DNA of 57,837 nucleotides from a virus. The translations under genes were made by a program, and so were the position numbers. The DNA is taken from IMG/VR virus record IMGVR_UViG_3300000553_000044, positions 1 through 57,837 of that record, one strand, 5' to 3'. This document shows, piece by piece, positions 47,117-54,996 of the stretch; the first letter of the stretch is position 1; the number at the start of each line of letters is the position of its first letter. Below the pieces are notes generated by a model, which was not told the DNA's origin, did not search any database, and saw only the letters and a program-made list of their open reading frames with translations.

Positions 47117-48956
47117 ATTAATCACAATCGACTTTGAGACGTTTTATAGCAAAGACTTTTCACTAAGCAAGATGACTACGGAAGCTTATATCCGTTCACC
47201 TAATTTCCAAACTATTGGAGTGGGAGTAAAGATCAATGACGAAGAACCTACTTGGTTTTCTGATACCGATGACAACATTAGGGATTATCTTCATAGCCTT
47301 AATATCCCCGATTCAAAGCTTATCGCCCACAACATGGCCTTTGATGGAGCAATTCTCTCATGGCGTTACGGACTGCGTCCTAGCTACTACATCGATACAT
47401 TGTCTATGGCCAAACCAGTTACTGCAGCAACTGTTGGTGGGTCGTTAAAAGCCTTAGCAAAGATGTACCAACTAGGAACCAAAGGTACTGAGGTAGTTAA
47501 CGCACTCGGCATGAGGCGTGAGGACTTTGGGTTTACTCAGCTACATGAGTATGGAGAGTACTGCAAGAACGACTGCCAGTTAACCTACGATTTGTTGCAC
47601 AAGTTAATTCCTGAGTCCACAAAGAAAGAGATGTACATCATTGACTTGATGCTCCGTATGTACACAGACCCAGTATTAGAGTTAGACAAGTCGGTATTAG
47701 CAGAGCACCTGACTGTAGTACAAGAGCGCAAAGAGAAGTTAATGTCTCGGCTTGATGCATCGATTGGACGTGATGCCTTAATGAGTAACCCACAGTTTGC
47801 TGAAGTACTAACTAAGCTGGGTGTTCAACCCCCAATGAAGATCAGTCCTGCGACTGGGAAAGAAGCTTATGCCTTTAGTAAAACAGATGTTGCGTTCAAA
47901 GCTCTCCTCGAGCACGAAAATCTTTACATCCAATCCGTTGTATCAGCGAGGCTTGGTATCAAAAGTACGTTGGAGGAAACCCGTACTGAATCGTTTCTTG
48001 GTATTGCGGAGCGAGGCGCTCTTCCCATCATGCTCACTTACTATGGGGCGCACACAGGTAGAGCGAGTGGTGGGGACAAAGTTAATCTACAAAATCTCCC
48101 ACGGGGTGGTGAGTTACGTAAAAGTATTCGAGCACCCAAGGGCCATAAGATTGTGGCGGTTGACTCGGCTCAAATCGAAGCACGGGTCGTTGCTTGGCTT
48201 GCGGGTGAAACTGAGTTAGTAGAGAACTTTGCTAAGGGTGAGGATATCTATTCCAAGTTTGCTACTGAGGTATACGAGAAGCCAGTAACTAAAGCAGATA
48301 AGGTTGAACGGTTTGTTGGTAAGACCTGCATCCTTGGACTTGGCTACGGCATGGGTAAGGATAAGTTCAAGTCCACGCTAAAGATCGGGCAAGCTGGAGT
48401 ATCAGTTGATCTACCCATTGAAGACTGTGACCGTGTAGTAACACTATATAGGGCGAAGTACAGTAGCATCCCTGCCCTATGGAAGCAAGGTCAAAAAGCA
48501 TTGGCAGAAATGGTCGCTGGTAGAGCTGGTGAGTTTGGTACAGGGATCAAGCTAGGCTATGACCAAGCAGGTATTCGATTACCCAATGGCATGTTGATGC
48601 GCTACAAGAACTTACGCAAAGAAGATGACCAGTATGTGTATGACACTCGGTATGGCCCAAATAAGATATACGGTGGTAAGTTAATCGAGAACGTGGTGCA
48701 AGCCCTGGCACGGATCGTTGTGTTTGACCAAATGGCCAAGATAGACCAGCATTTACGCAAGAAAGACCATACAGATGGTAGGTATAAGGTAGCACTAACA
48801 GTACACGATGAAGTAGTGGTTGTAGTGCCCGAGAGCTATAAAAACGATGTTGAAGCCCTAATGCTAGAGATTATGTCCTCTGCACCAAGTTGGGCACAGG
48901 GCTTACCTGTTGCATGCGAAGGCGCAAGCGGTGATAATTACGCTGATTGCAAATAA
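47109..48956 (+). CDS. Family A DNA polymerase with 3'-5' exonuclease
   Basis: A 615-residue protein. The exonuclease has Exo I TIDFET (Asp8, Glu10), Exo II LIAHNMAFDG (about 71-80) and Exo III YCKNDCQLTYD (about 149-159). The polymerase has HTGRASGGDKVNLQNLPRG before motif A (VDSAQIEARV, Asp near 351), motif B TCILGLGYGMGKDKF (near 405) and motif C HDEVV (near 564). All catalytic residues are present. Motif B has the Y-G-x-G form. It is the phage replicase; no 5'-3' exonuclease domain is fused. Confidence 0.96.
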   Translation: MTKLITIDFETFYSKDFSLSKMTTEAYIRSPNFQTIGVGVKINDEEPTWFSDTDDNIRDYLHSLNIPDSKLIAHNMAFDGAILSWRYGLRPSYYIDTLSMAKPVTAATVGGSLKALAKMYQLGTKGTEVVNALGMRREDFGFTQLHEYGEYCKNDCQLTYDLLHKLIPESTKKEMYIIDLMLRMYTDPVLELDKSVLAEHLTVVQERKEKLMSRLDASIGRDALMSNPQFAEVLTKLGVQPPMKISPATGKEAYAFSKTDVAFKALLEHENLYIQSVVSARLGIKSTLEETRTESFLGIAERGALPIMLTYYGAHTGRASGGDKVNLQNLPRGGELRKSIRAPKGHKIVAVDSAQIEARVVAWLAGETELVENFAKGEDIYSKFATEVYEKPVTKADKVERFVGKTCILGLGYGMGKDKFKSTLKIGQAGVSVDLPIEDCDRVVTLYRAKYSSIPALWKQGQKALAEMVAGRAGEFGTGIKLGYDQAGIRLPNGMLMRYKNLRKEDDQYVYDTRYGPNKIYGGKLIENVVQALARIVVFDQMAKIDQHLRKKDHTDGRYKVALTVHDEVVVVVPESYKNDVEALMLEIMSSAPSWAQGLPVACEGASGDNYADCK

Positions 48957-48992
48957 ACGTGTGTATATGTATGTGAGCAGCTACTAGCGTAC

Positions 48993-49009
48993 ATAGGGAT
49001 CTTCCCTAT
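48993..49009 (+). terminator. Weak hairpin after DNA polymerase
   Basis: ATAGGGA (48993-48999), loop TCT, TCCCTAT (49003-49009): a perfect 7-bp stem in the 130-base gap after the polymerase stop. The following bases (CTAGCTATTTATG) are only partly T-rich. It may slow transcription or stabilise the polymerase mRNA. Confidence 0.4.
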
Positions 49010-49086
49010 CTAGCTATTTATGTGCGTATGTTTGCGGTAGGATGTCGTAAGAAGTTTTAATTTTTATAGATAGTGGAGGTATACCA

Positions 49087-49698
49087 ATGATTCGTTACGA
49101 CTTAAGCAGAGCCAAACAAGCTGTACAGCTCTTGGTCGACGTATCGCATTTTAACGACTATGTAAAAACCATTAAGAAAAATGTAGCCCGTCCCAGAGCC
49201 TTGCCCTATAAGGATGACAAGGAAGTTATCAATGAACTTTTAATCATTGGTCGTCAGGATATGAAAGCACTTGATAACTTAATAGCTATTGCAGCTTTTA
49301 AGCGTAGTGCTCCTGAGGAGAAGAAGAATGAGTACCAGCGTGAGTTTATGGCAGCGAAACGCAAGCGGGATAAAGCTATGTGCCTACTTGAGGAAACTCT
49401 AACTGGCCGCAAGCTTACTGCTGAAAAGCGTCGTATGCTATTACTCAAACAATATCAACGCTGGAACGCCGAGAAAGAAAAGCACCTATCATTATGCGGA
49501 GATATCTCTTGGGCTGAAAAGAATGCAATTACTAAAGACTTTTGGTATTCCAAAGATTTAGAGATTGCTAAAGCACAAAGCGAAGCTTATGCAGCGCAAG
49601 TTAAAGCGGCAAGTAAAAAGAAAACTGCCCCAGTTAAGGTAGCTAAGCAAAGCCTTGTTAAGTCTGCCCTGATAAAAGCTATTGACAAGTATCGGTAA
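49087..49698 (+). CDS. Hypothetical Lys-rich protein (203 aa)
   Basis: A 203-residue basic, mostly helical protein (LSRAKQAVQLLVDVSHFNDY; later REFMAAKRKRDKAMCLLEET) with a Lys/Ala-rich tail ending KSALIKAIDKYR. AGTGGAGGTATACCA precedes the ATG. It is flanked by hairpins on both sides and is therefore perhaps a separate unit. No catalytic motif. Possibly a nucleic-acid-binding protein. Confidence 0.7.
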   Translation: MIRYDLSRAKQAVQLLVDVSHFNDYVKTIKKNVARPRALPYKDDKEVINELLIIGRQDMKALDNLIAIAAFKRSAPEEKKNEYQREFMAAKRKRDKAMCLLEETLTGRKLTAEKRRMLLLKQYQRWNAEKEKHLSLCGDISWAEKNAITKDFWYSKDLEIAKAQSEAYAAQVKAASKKKTAPVKVAKQSLVKSALIKAIDKYR

Positions 49699-49736
49699 GT
49701 AAGTAACATGTAGTTCTGTTAGTAAGTAAGCAGTAG

Positions 49737-49762
49737 CCCCAAGCATATTCCATGTCTTGGGG
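49737..49762 (+). terminator. Rho-independent-type terminator
   Basis: CCCCAAG (49737-49743) and CTTGGGG (49756-49762) form a 7-bp stem with a 12-base loop, followed by TATTTACTTT. The ATG at 49752 lies in the loop, which supports the later start (49782) for the next gene. Confidence 0.55.
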
Positions 49763-49781
49763 TATTTACTTTGGGGTGATT

Positions 49782-50432
49782 ATGGCAATACCATCATGGA
49801 CGTACTCGCAATTAGAGGCATATGAGACTTGTCCTAAGAAGTTCTACCACCTTAGGGTGCTTAAAGACTTCAAAGATCCACCAAATGAGTATTCTGCATG
49901 GGGTGAACGAGTTCATACAGCACTAGAGAATCGAATTAAAGACGGCACACCACTACCTGACGGGATGACTCAATGGGAAGGGATAGCAGGAAAGTTAGAA
50001 GCCCTCCCAGGAGAGAAACTAACTGAGCATAAGATGGCAGTAGATAGTGCATTTCAGCCAGCAGATTGGAAGCAAGCATGGTCACGAGGAATTATTGACT
50101 TGTTAGTAGTACATGGTAAGAAAGCAGTTGTAGCAGACCATAAAACAGGTAAACGTAAGATGACTGAGCAGTTAGAACTTTATGCTGGGTATGTTTTTTC
50201 GCATTATCCAGAGGTTGAAGAAGTAACTTCTTGCTTTATTTGGTTGAAAGAGAAACGAATAGATAAACAAACATACTCACGAGAAGATGTGTATAGTATC
50301 TGGAAGGGTTTTTTACCGAGAGTGACGAAGTTAGAGTCATCGTATGAAAGAGACAGCTGGTTAGCCCGTCCAAGCGGATTATGTAAGGGTTGGTGCCCAG
50401 TAACAAGCTGTGAATTTAATTCGAGGAAGTAG
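49782..50432 (+). CDS. PD-(D/E)XK nuclease, RecB/Cas4-like
   Basis: From ATG 49782 (216 residues, TTTGGGGTGATT upstream). The N-terminus PSWTYSQLEAYETCPKKFYH is the [ST]-x-S-x-[LI]-x-x-[FY]-x-x-C-P-x-x-[FY] start of the PDDEXK_1 family. Active-site residues are GERVHTALE (His), GIIDLLVV (Asp) and VVADHKTGK (D-x-K). C-terminal cysteines (about residues 203 and 211, CKGWCPVTSC) with the first Cys may hold an iron-sulfur cluster as in Cas4 and AddB. It should be a DNA exonuclease in recombination. Confidence 0.88.
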   Translation: MAIPSWTYSQLEAYETCPKKFYHLRVLKDFKDPPNEYSAWGERVHTALENRIKDGTPLPDGMTQWEGIAGKLEALPGEKLTEHKMAVDSAFQPADWKQAWSRGIIDLLVVHGKKAVVADHKTGKRKMTEQLELYAGYVFSHYPEVEEVTSCFIWLKEKRIDKQTYSREDVYSIWKGFLPRVTKLESSYERDSWLARPSGLCKGWCPVTSCEFNSRK

Positions 50433-50464
50433 CAAACTAACAAGAAGGATGAGGAACTTTTAGT

Positions 50465-50737
50465 ATGAATTACACAGAATTTGCTGTCTTAGATGATGAA
50501 GAACTGATATCGTTTACCCTTACACAAGCTAACGTAAGTAACTTAGAAATAGAGTTAGCGCAAAGAATGGGTGTATTACTCGATATGGTGAGCGAATTCC
50601 AACAAGAAATTGAAGTGGAAATATTTAGTACGAATAATGCAATTATTGAGATTGATGAGATTAAAGCTAATTGCCAGCTTGAATTAGGAAGGTTGTATGA
50701 GCAAGACCCCAGAAGCAAGAGTAAAAGATTCAGTTAA
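50465..50737 (+). CDS. Hypothetical acidic coiled protein (90 aa)
   Basis: A 90-residue acidic helical protein (AVLDDEELISFTLTQANVSN; IELAQRMGVLLDMVSEFQQE). The start follows AAGGATGAGGAACTTTTAGT. Its 3-prime end overlaps the VRR-NUC gene by 41 bases. Possibly a partner of that nuclease. Unrecognised. Confidence 0.6.
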   Translation: MNYTEFAVLDDEELISFTLTQANVSNLEIELAQRMGVLLDMVSEFQQEIEVEIFSTNNAIIEIDEIKANCQLELGRLYEQDPRSKSKRFS

Positions 50738-51035
50738 AAAAGAACTAGACAGTAGAGGGTTCTGGAAAGCAGGAGCAGCAAAACCAGTTACTGTTAGTGG
50801 GTGGTACTACATGCCAGTTAGTAATGGTATGGGAACCCACGGGATTCCCGACTTCGTTTGTTGTTGGTTAGGTAAGTTTTTCTCTATCGAGACCAAGGCA
50901 CCAGGAGGTAAACCAACACCAAACCAGTTAAAGAGACATGAAGAAATACAAGAAGCTGGTGGGGAAGTATTAGTAATCGATGATGTTAGTAACTTAAGGA
51001 AGTTTTTCGATGGCGGACATAGCAGATCTAGCTAA
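50697..51035 (+). CDS. VRR-NUC domain endonuclease
   Basis: A 112-residue protein, the size of phage-type single-domain VRR-NUC nucleases. PEARVKDSVKKELDSRGFWK is the N-terminal helix with catalytic Glu; GTHGIPDFVCCWLGKFFSIETKA holds the G-x-P-D and E-x-K residues; the final QEAGGEVLVIDDVSNLRKFF is the usual C-terminus. It probably cuts branched DNA (Holliday or flap structures). It is coupled to genes on both sides by long overlaps. Confidence 0.92.
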   Translation: MSKTPEARVKDSVKKELDSRGFWKAGAAKPVTVSGWYYMPVSNGMGTHGIPDFVCCWLGKFFSIETKAPGGKPTPNQLKRHEEIQEAGGEVLVIDDVSNLRKFFDGGHSRSS

Positions 51036-51207
51036 CGAACAAGTAGCAAAGCTAGAAGAATTGGCAATGCGAAAGTTCCGAGCAGAGAAACATAGATTAA
51101 AGGCTGAGCACACTGGTAAGTGTCTCAATTGTGAAGAGGTTGTCGACCCACCTAAAAGATGGTGTGATACCGATTGCCGAAATGACTGGGAGAGGAGAAG
51201 TAAATGA
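51010..51207 (+). CDS. Small zinc-finger protein (65 aa)
   Basis: A 65-residue protein. After a helix (ADLANEQVAKLEELAMRKFR) comes CLNCEEVVDPPKRWCDTDCR: C-x-x-C ... C-x-x-x-C, which would bind one zinc, with an acidic/aromatic end (NDWERR). Similar phage proteins have a C-T-x-C-x-x-x-[IV] ... R-[WF]-C-x-x-x-C-[RA] pattern and unknown roles. It overlaps the VRR-NUC and HNH-like genes. Confidence 0.75.
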   Translation: MADIADLANEQVAKLEELAMRKFRAEKHRLKAEHTGKCLNCEEVVDPPKRWCDTDCRNDWERRSK

Positions 51208-51470
51208 GTAATAAAGGAAGCGCAGCTAAGCAAGCGTACGATAAAGCATACGAAGCAAAGCCAGACCAAGTTAAAAAGCGTGAAGAACGTAACAAGGCTA
51301 GAGCTACATTAGCTAAAGAAGGCATTGTGCGTAAAGGTGATGGTAAAGATGTAGACCATAAAAAGATGCTTGATGCAGGAGGTACTAACAGCAGATCAAA
51401 TATGCGAGCAGTATCAGCTACCGAGAATCGTGGTTGGAGAAAAGACCACCCTAAAACGTATGGCAAATAA
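51204..51470 (+). CDS. Small HNH-like endonuclease-type protein (88 aa)
   Basis: An 88-residue, Lys/Ala/Arg-rich protein. GDGKDVDHKKMLDAGGTNSR and SNMRAVSATENRGWRKDHP keep the D-H and N-x-R-x-V-x-x-x-x-N elements of HNH nucleases but without Cys pairs. It is often annotated as HNH in phages. The final catalytic His is not certain (DHPK). Active nuclease or a relic; the order next to the zinc-finger gene is conserved-looking. Confidence 0.7.
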   Translation: MSNKGSAAKQAYDKAYEAKPDQVKKREERNKARATLAKEGIVRKGDGKDVDHKKMLDAGGTNSRSNMRAVSATENRGWRKDHPKTYGK

Positions 51471-51714
51471 ATCTAGTAGCTTTTTATTAAATTACCCGTA
51501 TTACCATAGAGTACCAGAAGATCACTACTTTACATTTTTTGGGTGTAAGTTTGATAATATTGAGTCGATTTCAGAAGCAGTAAGCCCTGAGACTTTATGT
51601 AGATGCTTTCATTGGCAAACACGTACAGGTGAAGTTCATAAGTATAAATTCCAACAAGAAGGTAATCATATGGACGATATAAATGCTCTAATGGTTATGC
51701 TAAGGATGAGTTAA
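51460..51714 (+). CDS. Hypothetical protein (84 aa)
   Basis: Read from the ATG at 51460 (overlap of 11 bases); the frame from 51370 would overlap the HNH-like gene by 100 bases. It contains YPYYHRVPEDHYFTFFGCKF and ETLCRCFHWQTRTGEVHKYK, aromatic and Cys/His-rich. Its stop overlaps the helicase start by one base. Not recognised. Confidence 0.55.
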   Translation: MANKSSSFLLNYPYYHRVPEDHYFTFFGCKFDNIESISEAVSPETLCRCFHWQTRTGEVHKYKFQQEGNHMDDINALMVMLRMS

Positions 51715-53276
51715 TGGCTACGATACTGCGAGATAAAAAGGCAGTTATATTTAAGTTGCGTCAGCCTGAACGGATTACTACAGTAATTCCAACGGCTAAG
51801 TTAGTAAAGCATAAGGGGGATACCCTTGTAGCTGTGCCTCATCGTCCAGATGAAACAAGAGTATTACGGTCTTTAGGTTTCGATGTACCTGATCCAATGA
51901 ATTACTACTATGACTGGCCAGGAAGGTTTAAACCTTTTGATGCTCAGGTCGAGACAGCTAGTTTCTTGGCAATGAATGATCGTGGGTTCTGCCTTAATTC
52001 AATGGGACTAGGTAAGACAGTTACATCCCTATGGGCTTATGACTACCTACTAAAAGCCAAGCAAGTGAGAAGTGCTTTAATTGTTTGCCCTCTTTCTACT
52101 ATGGAGAGAACATGGGCTGACGAAGTATTTAAGACATTCCCTCACTTAGATTACACAGTACTCTACGGCACACGAGACAGAAGGCTAAAGCTACTTAAGC
52201 AAAAGTCCCATGTTTACATTATCAATACTGATGGATTAAAGATTATTGAAGATGCTCTAGCTGAGCGTGACGATATCGACCTGATTATTGTTGATGAGAT
52301 TGCCATGTTCCGTAACGGTTCAACAGATCGCTGGAAGACACTAAATACGATTGCTAATAAGCAGACACCCCGTAAGGTGTGGGGTTTAACTGGTATGCCA
52401 ACTCCTAACTTACCTACTGATGCTTGGGCTCAATGCCGGGTTGTAGTACCGACAAGTCTTGATGTACCTAAATATTTTGGTAAGTTTAGAGATATGACTA
52501 TGGATAAGCGTAGCCAGTACAAGTGGGAGATTAAGCCTAATGCTAATGATGTAGTAGCAAAGATGCTTCAACCGTCTATCCGTTTTGCATTAGATGACTG
52601 TATTGACTTACCTGAACAGATCTTTATTAACCGTGATGCCCAACTAAGCGATGAACAGCGTAAAGCCTACAAGGACATGTTGTCTAAGCTAGCCACCGAA
52701 TATGAAGGTGGTCAGATCCTTGCAGTAAACGAAGCCGTGAAAGCCAATAAGCTAGTACAGATTGCCTGTGGAGTTGCGTATGCCCATGGAGGGGAGCAGG
52801 TGATACTGCCAGCCCAAGATAGGATGAACGTGCTTAAGGAGCTCATAGAAGAGTCCGAAGGTAAGGTAATTGTGTTTGTGCCGCTTACTGGTGTACTTGA
52901 ACACCTGGCTGCTGAACTCGGTAAGTACTGGACAGTAGAAGTCGTGCACGGTGAGACTAAGAAGACAGAACGAGATAGGATCTTTAGCGAGTTCCAAACT
53001 ACCCCTAACCCCCATATTCTGATTGCTAACCCAGCAACCATGAGTCATGGATTAACTTTAACCACAGCTACCAACATTATTTGGTACGCCCCTATCCATT
53101 CAAATGACATCTATAGTCAGGCGAACGCTAGGGTAAGAAGGCCAGGGCAGAAGCGTACTACGGTAATTGCCCACATTGCAGCATCAGAGATCGAGCGGCG
53201 CATATACGCACGACTGAAAGATAAACAACATATGCAGGGAATTCTTTTAGACCTCATGAAAGATGGAATCCCTTGA
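51714..53276 (+). CDS. SNF2-type DNA helicase/translocase
   Basis: A 520-residue superfamily 2 protein of minimal SNF2 type. Motif I is SMGLGKT (about 96-102), motif II VDEIAMF (about 192-198, DEIA in place of DEAH), motif III GLTGMPTPN, and the C-terminal lobe ends with QANARVRRPGQKRT (motif VI, near 472). ALIVCPLSTMERTW is motif Ia. No extra domain is fused. It probably remodels protein-DNA complexes or replication forks. The VRR-NUC gene upstream is a common genomic partner. Confidence 0.93.
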   Translation: MATILRDKKAVIFKLRQPERITTVIPTAKLVKHKGDTLVAVPHRPDETRVLRSLGFDVPDPMNYYYDWPGRFKPFDAQVETASFLAMNDRGFCLNSMGLGKTVTSLWAYDYLLKAKQVRSALIVCPLSTMERTWADEVFKTFPHLDYTVLYGTRDRRLKLLKQKSHVYIINTDGLKIIEDALAERDDIDLIIVDEIAMFRNGSTDRWKTLNTIANKQTPRKVWGLTGMPTPNLPTDAWAQCRVVVPTSLDVPKYFGKFRDMTMDKRSQYKWEIKPNANDVVAKMLQPSIRFALDDCIDLPEQIFINRDAQLSDEQRKAYKDMLSKLATEYEGGQILAVNEAVKANKLVQIACGVAYAHGGEQVILPAQDRMNVLKELIEESEGKVIVFVPLTGVLEHLAAELGKYWTVEVVHGETKKTERDRIFSEFQTTPNPHILIANPATMSHGLTLTTATNIIWYAPIHSNDIYSQANARVRRPGQKRTTVIAHIAASEIERRIYARLKDKQHMQGILLDLMKDGIP

Positions 53277-53301
53277 CAACTACTAAGAAACATACTAACC
53301 T
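53273..53301 (+). promoter_or_regulatory. Promoter candidate overlapping the helicase stop
   Basis: TTGACA (53273-53278) contains the TGA stop of the helicase. After 17 bases comes TAACCT (53296-53301), a poor -10. The spacer starts with ACTACTAAG and ends in the exact CATACTAAC copy (53291-53299), which covers the -10. It would drive the 128-aa, SSB-like and primase genes. Confidence 0.45.
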
Positions 53302-53325
53302 GATTTCCCCACGGAGGATGTAGTA

Positions 53326-53712
53326 ATGAAAATAGACGAATTAGTAGCGAAGTACATAGAAGGACGTGATAGAAAAACAGCATTAAAGCAGGAGTTTGAT
53401 GCTAAAGTAGCAAAGATTGACGCAGTAATGGACATGATTGAAGGTAAGTTTTTAGAGGTCTTAGATGCTAACGGCATGGATAACATGAAGACTGCATTTG
53501 GAACCGCCATGATTGTGAACCGTACCAGCGTTACTGTTGCAGATAAAGAATCATTTATGGAGTACATAAAGTCCCATGATGAGTGGCCGTTGTTAGAAGT
53601 TAAGCCATCGAAAACAGCAGTTGTAGATTTCAAAGAAGCCTCAGGCGGTGAACTCCCACCAGGGATTAACTGGAGATCTGAGCGAGTAGTACAAATTAGA
53701 CGTGCATCTTAA
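53326..53712 (+). CDS. Hypothetical protein, Gp157-like (128 aa)
   Basis: A 128-residue protein. The helical N-terminus (YIEGRDRKTALKQEFDAKVA) and the pattern FGTAMIVNRTSVTVADKESF ... LPPGINWRSERVVQIRR resemble phage proteins of the Gp157 / siphovirus type found beside recombination genes. ACGGAGGATGTAGTA precedes the ATG. It may support the SSB-like protein downstream. Confidence 0.7.
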   Translation: MKIDELVAKYIEGRDRKTALKQEFDAKVAKIDAVMDMIEGKFLEVLDANGMDNMKTAFGTAMIVNRTSVTVADKESFMEYIKSHDEWPLLEVKPSKTAVVDFKEASGGELPPGINWRSERVVQIRRAS

Positions 53713-53730
53713 TTACCCACCGGAGAAATA

Positions 53731-54657
53731 ATGAGTAACCTCATCCCTTTTGAATCAGCCAAGCTCCCCGCTTACCTTAAAAACCGTGAAGTATCTTCAG
53801 TAAACGAAGACTTAATCTCACACCAAAGCGGTGGATTTCTATCAATTAGTATTAAAGGCAAAGTATTCTCTGTTGTACGTGATGGAGAACGTAAGGTACT
53901 TCCTAACCCTAAAGATCCTGAAAGCCCAGCAACGGCAATCGAAGTAGTTATCCTTAAAGGTAACAAGGGTGTATCAAAAGTATTCTATGCAAAAGGATAT
54001 GTAGAAGGCGAAGCAACTAAGCCTGATTGCTATTCCAATGAAGGTGTACGCCCTGAAGCTAACTCTACTGATCCACAATCTAAGTTATGCGCTACTTGTC
54101 CTAAAGCGCAGTGGGGTTCTAAGATTGGTGAGAATGGTAGCAAAGGTAAAGCATGCCAAGACTCTAAGCGCTTGGCTATTGCAACAACAGACCGCCTTGA
54201 TGAGCCATACCTCTTGCGTATTCCACCAGCGACATTACGTGCATTGAGTGATTACGTAGCAGAGTTAGCACGTCGTAAGTTTGACTACAACACAGTTGTT
54301 ACTCGTATTGGCATGGATGCAGATTCAGCTACTCCTAAGTTAACTTTCAAAGCAATGGGGTTAATTAATGATGAGCAATATATCCAAGCCCAAGATACTA
54401 TTCACTCTGAAACTGTTAGCAGTATTTTAGGTAGCGCATTTGTTACTGCAGATGAAGCTGTTGCCGATGATGGGACTGCTGATCCAAAGCCTAAAGCTAA
54501 GCCAGCACCAGCTGTTAGCAAAGCTAAGAAGGTAACTGAAGACGAAGTAGAAGCTGCTATCGAAGCTGCTGTAGAAACCCCAGCCCCAGCTCCTAAAGCT
54601 GAAAAGAAAGAAATGTTAGTTGACTTGGATCTTGATGATCTGAACTTCGACGACTAA
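53731..54657 (+). CDS. ssDNA-binding-like protein with acidic tail
   Basis: A 308-residue protein. A beta-rich core (FLSISIKGKVFSVVRDGERK; AIEVVILKGNKGVSKVFYAK) contains a zinc-like Cys group (CYSNEG, CATCPKAQWG, CQDSK). The C-terminal about 70 residues are Ala/Pro/Lys-rich and end LVDLDLDDLNFDD, a strongly acidic tip as in T7 gp2.5 and bacterial SSB that recruits replication proteins. It is thus probably the phage SSB. It sits with polymerase, helicase and primase. Confidence 0.75.
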   Translation: MSNLIPFESAKLPAYLKNREVSSVNEDLISHQSGGFLSISIKGKVFSVVRDGERKVLPNPKDPESPATAIEVVILKGNKGVSKVFYAKGYVEGEATKPDCYSNEGVRPEANSTDPQSKLCATCPKAQWGSKIGENGSKGKACQDSKRLAIATTDRLDEPYLLRIPPATLRALSDYVAELARRKFDYNTVVTRIGMDADSATPKLTFKAMGLINDEQYIQAQDTIHSETVSSILGSAFVTADEAVADDGTADPKPKAKPAPAVSKAKKVTEDEVEAAIEAAVETPAPAPKAEKKEMLVDLDLDDLNFDD

Positions 54658-54744
54658 GCAATACCGGGGGGTGCTCCAACGTCGAGTGGACGTGACTGCT
54701 GGAGAGACAGCAATCAATGCAGAAGTAACTAACAGGGACAATTT
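54658..54744 (+). ncRNA. Structured leader before the 83-aa gene
   Basis: The 87-base gap after the SSB-like gene is unusually GC-rich and folds: ACGTC-GAGTG-GACGT (5-bp stem) is followed by TGCTG-GAGAGA-CAGCA (5-bp stem), and CTCC upstream can pair with GGAG in the second loop. It ends with ACTAACAGGGAC next to the ATG. It could be a translational control element. No known riboswitch is recognised. Confidence 0.35.
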
Positions 54745-54996
54745 ATGGCATATAACATCGAGCCTCGTAAAGTGGCAGGGGTAGTCATCGAAGTAAATAA
54801 GGCATTAGCAGGAAAAGAGTTTAATTCTGGAGAAGTATTGTTAGGACTTTCAGAGTTATTGGGTAGAACAATCGTAGCGACAGCAGAGACCCACATTCAA
54901 ATGAAAGACATGGAGAAAGTAGTACATGCCCATCTGAATCAAACCATCACCGTTGGGTCAGGTGCCACAGGAAAAAGACTGATCGAGCGTGTCTAA
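54745..54996 (+). CDS. Hypothetical protein (83 aa)
   Basis: An 83-residue protein (EPRKVAGVVIEVNKALAGKE; VLLGLSELLGRTIVATAETH). Mixed alpha/beta with no cysteine. Its stop overlaps the primase start (TAATG), so it is coupled to it and may assist replication. Not recognised. Confidence 0.65.
   Translation: MAYNIEPRKVAGVVIEVNKALAGKEFNSGEVLLGLSELLGRTIVATAETHIQMKDMEKVVHAHLNQTITVGSGATGKRLIERV

Noticed and set aside
49752-49781. Upstream ATG for the RecB/Cas4-like nuclease
   Set aside because: It lies in the loop of a terminator-type hairpin, lacks a ribosome site, and adds ten residues before the conserved family N-terminus.
17639-53301. TACTAAC is identical to the yeast intron branch-point sequence
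   Set aside because: Everything else is bacteriophage, the motif lies between genes rather than inside split ones, and no splice sites accompany it. The match is coincidental.
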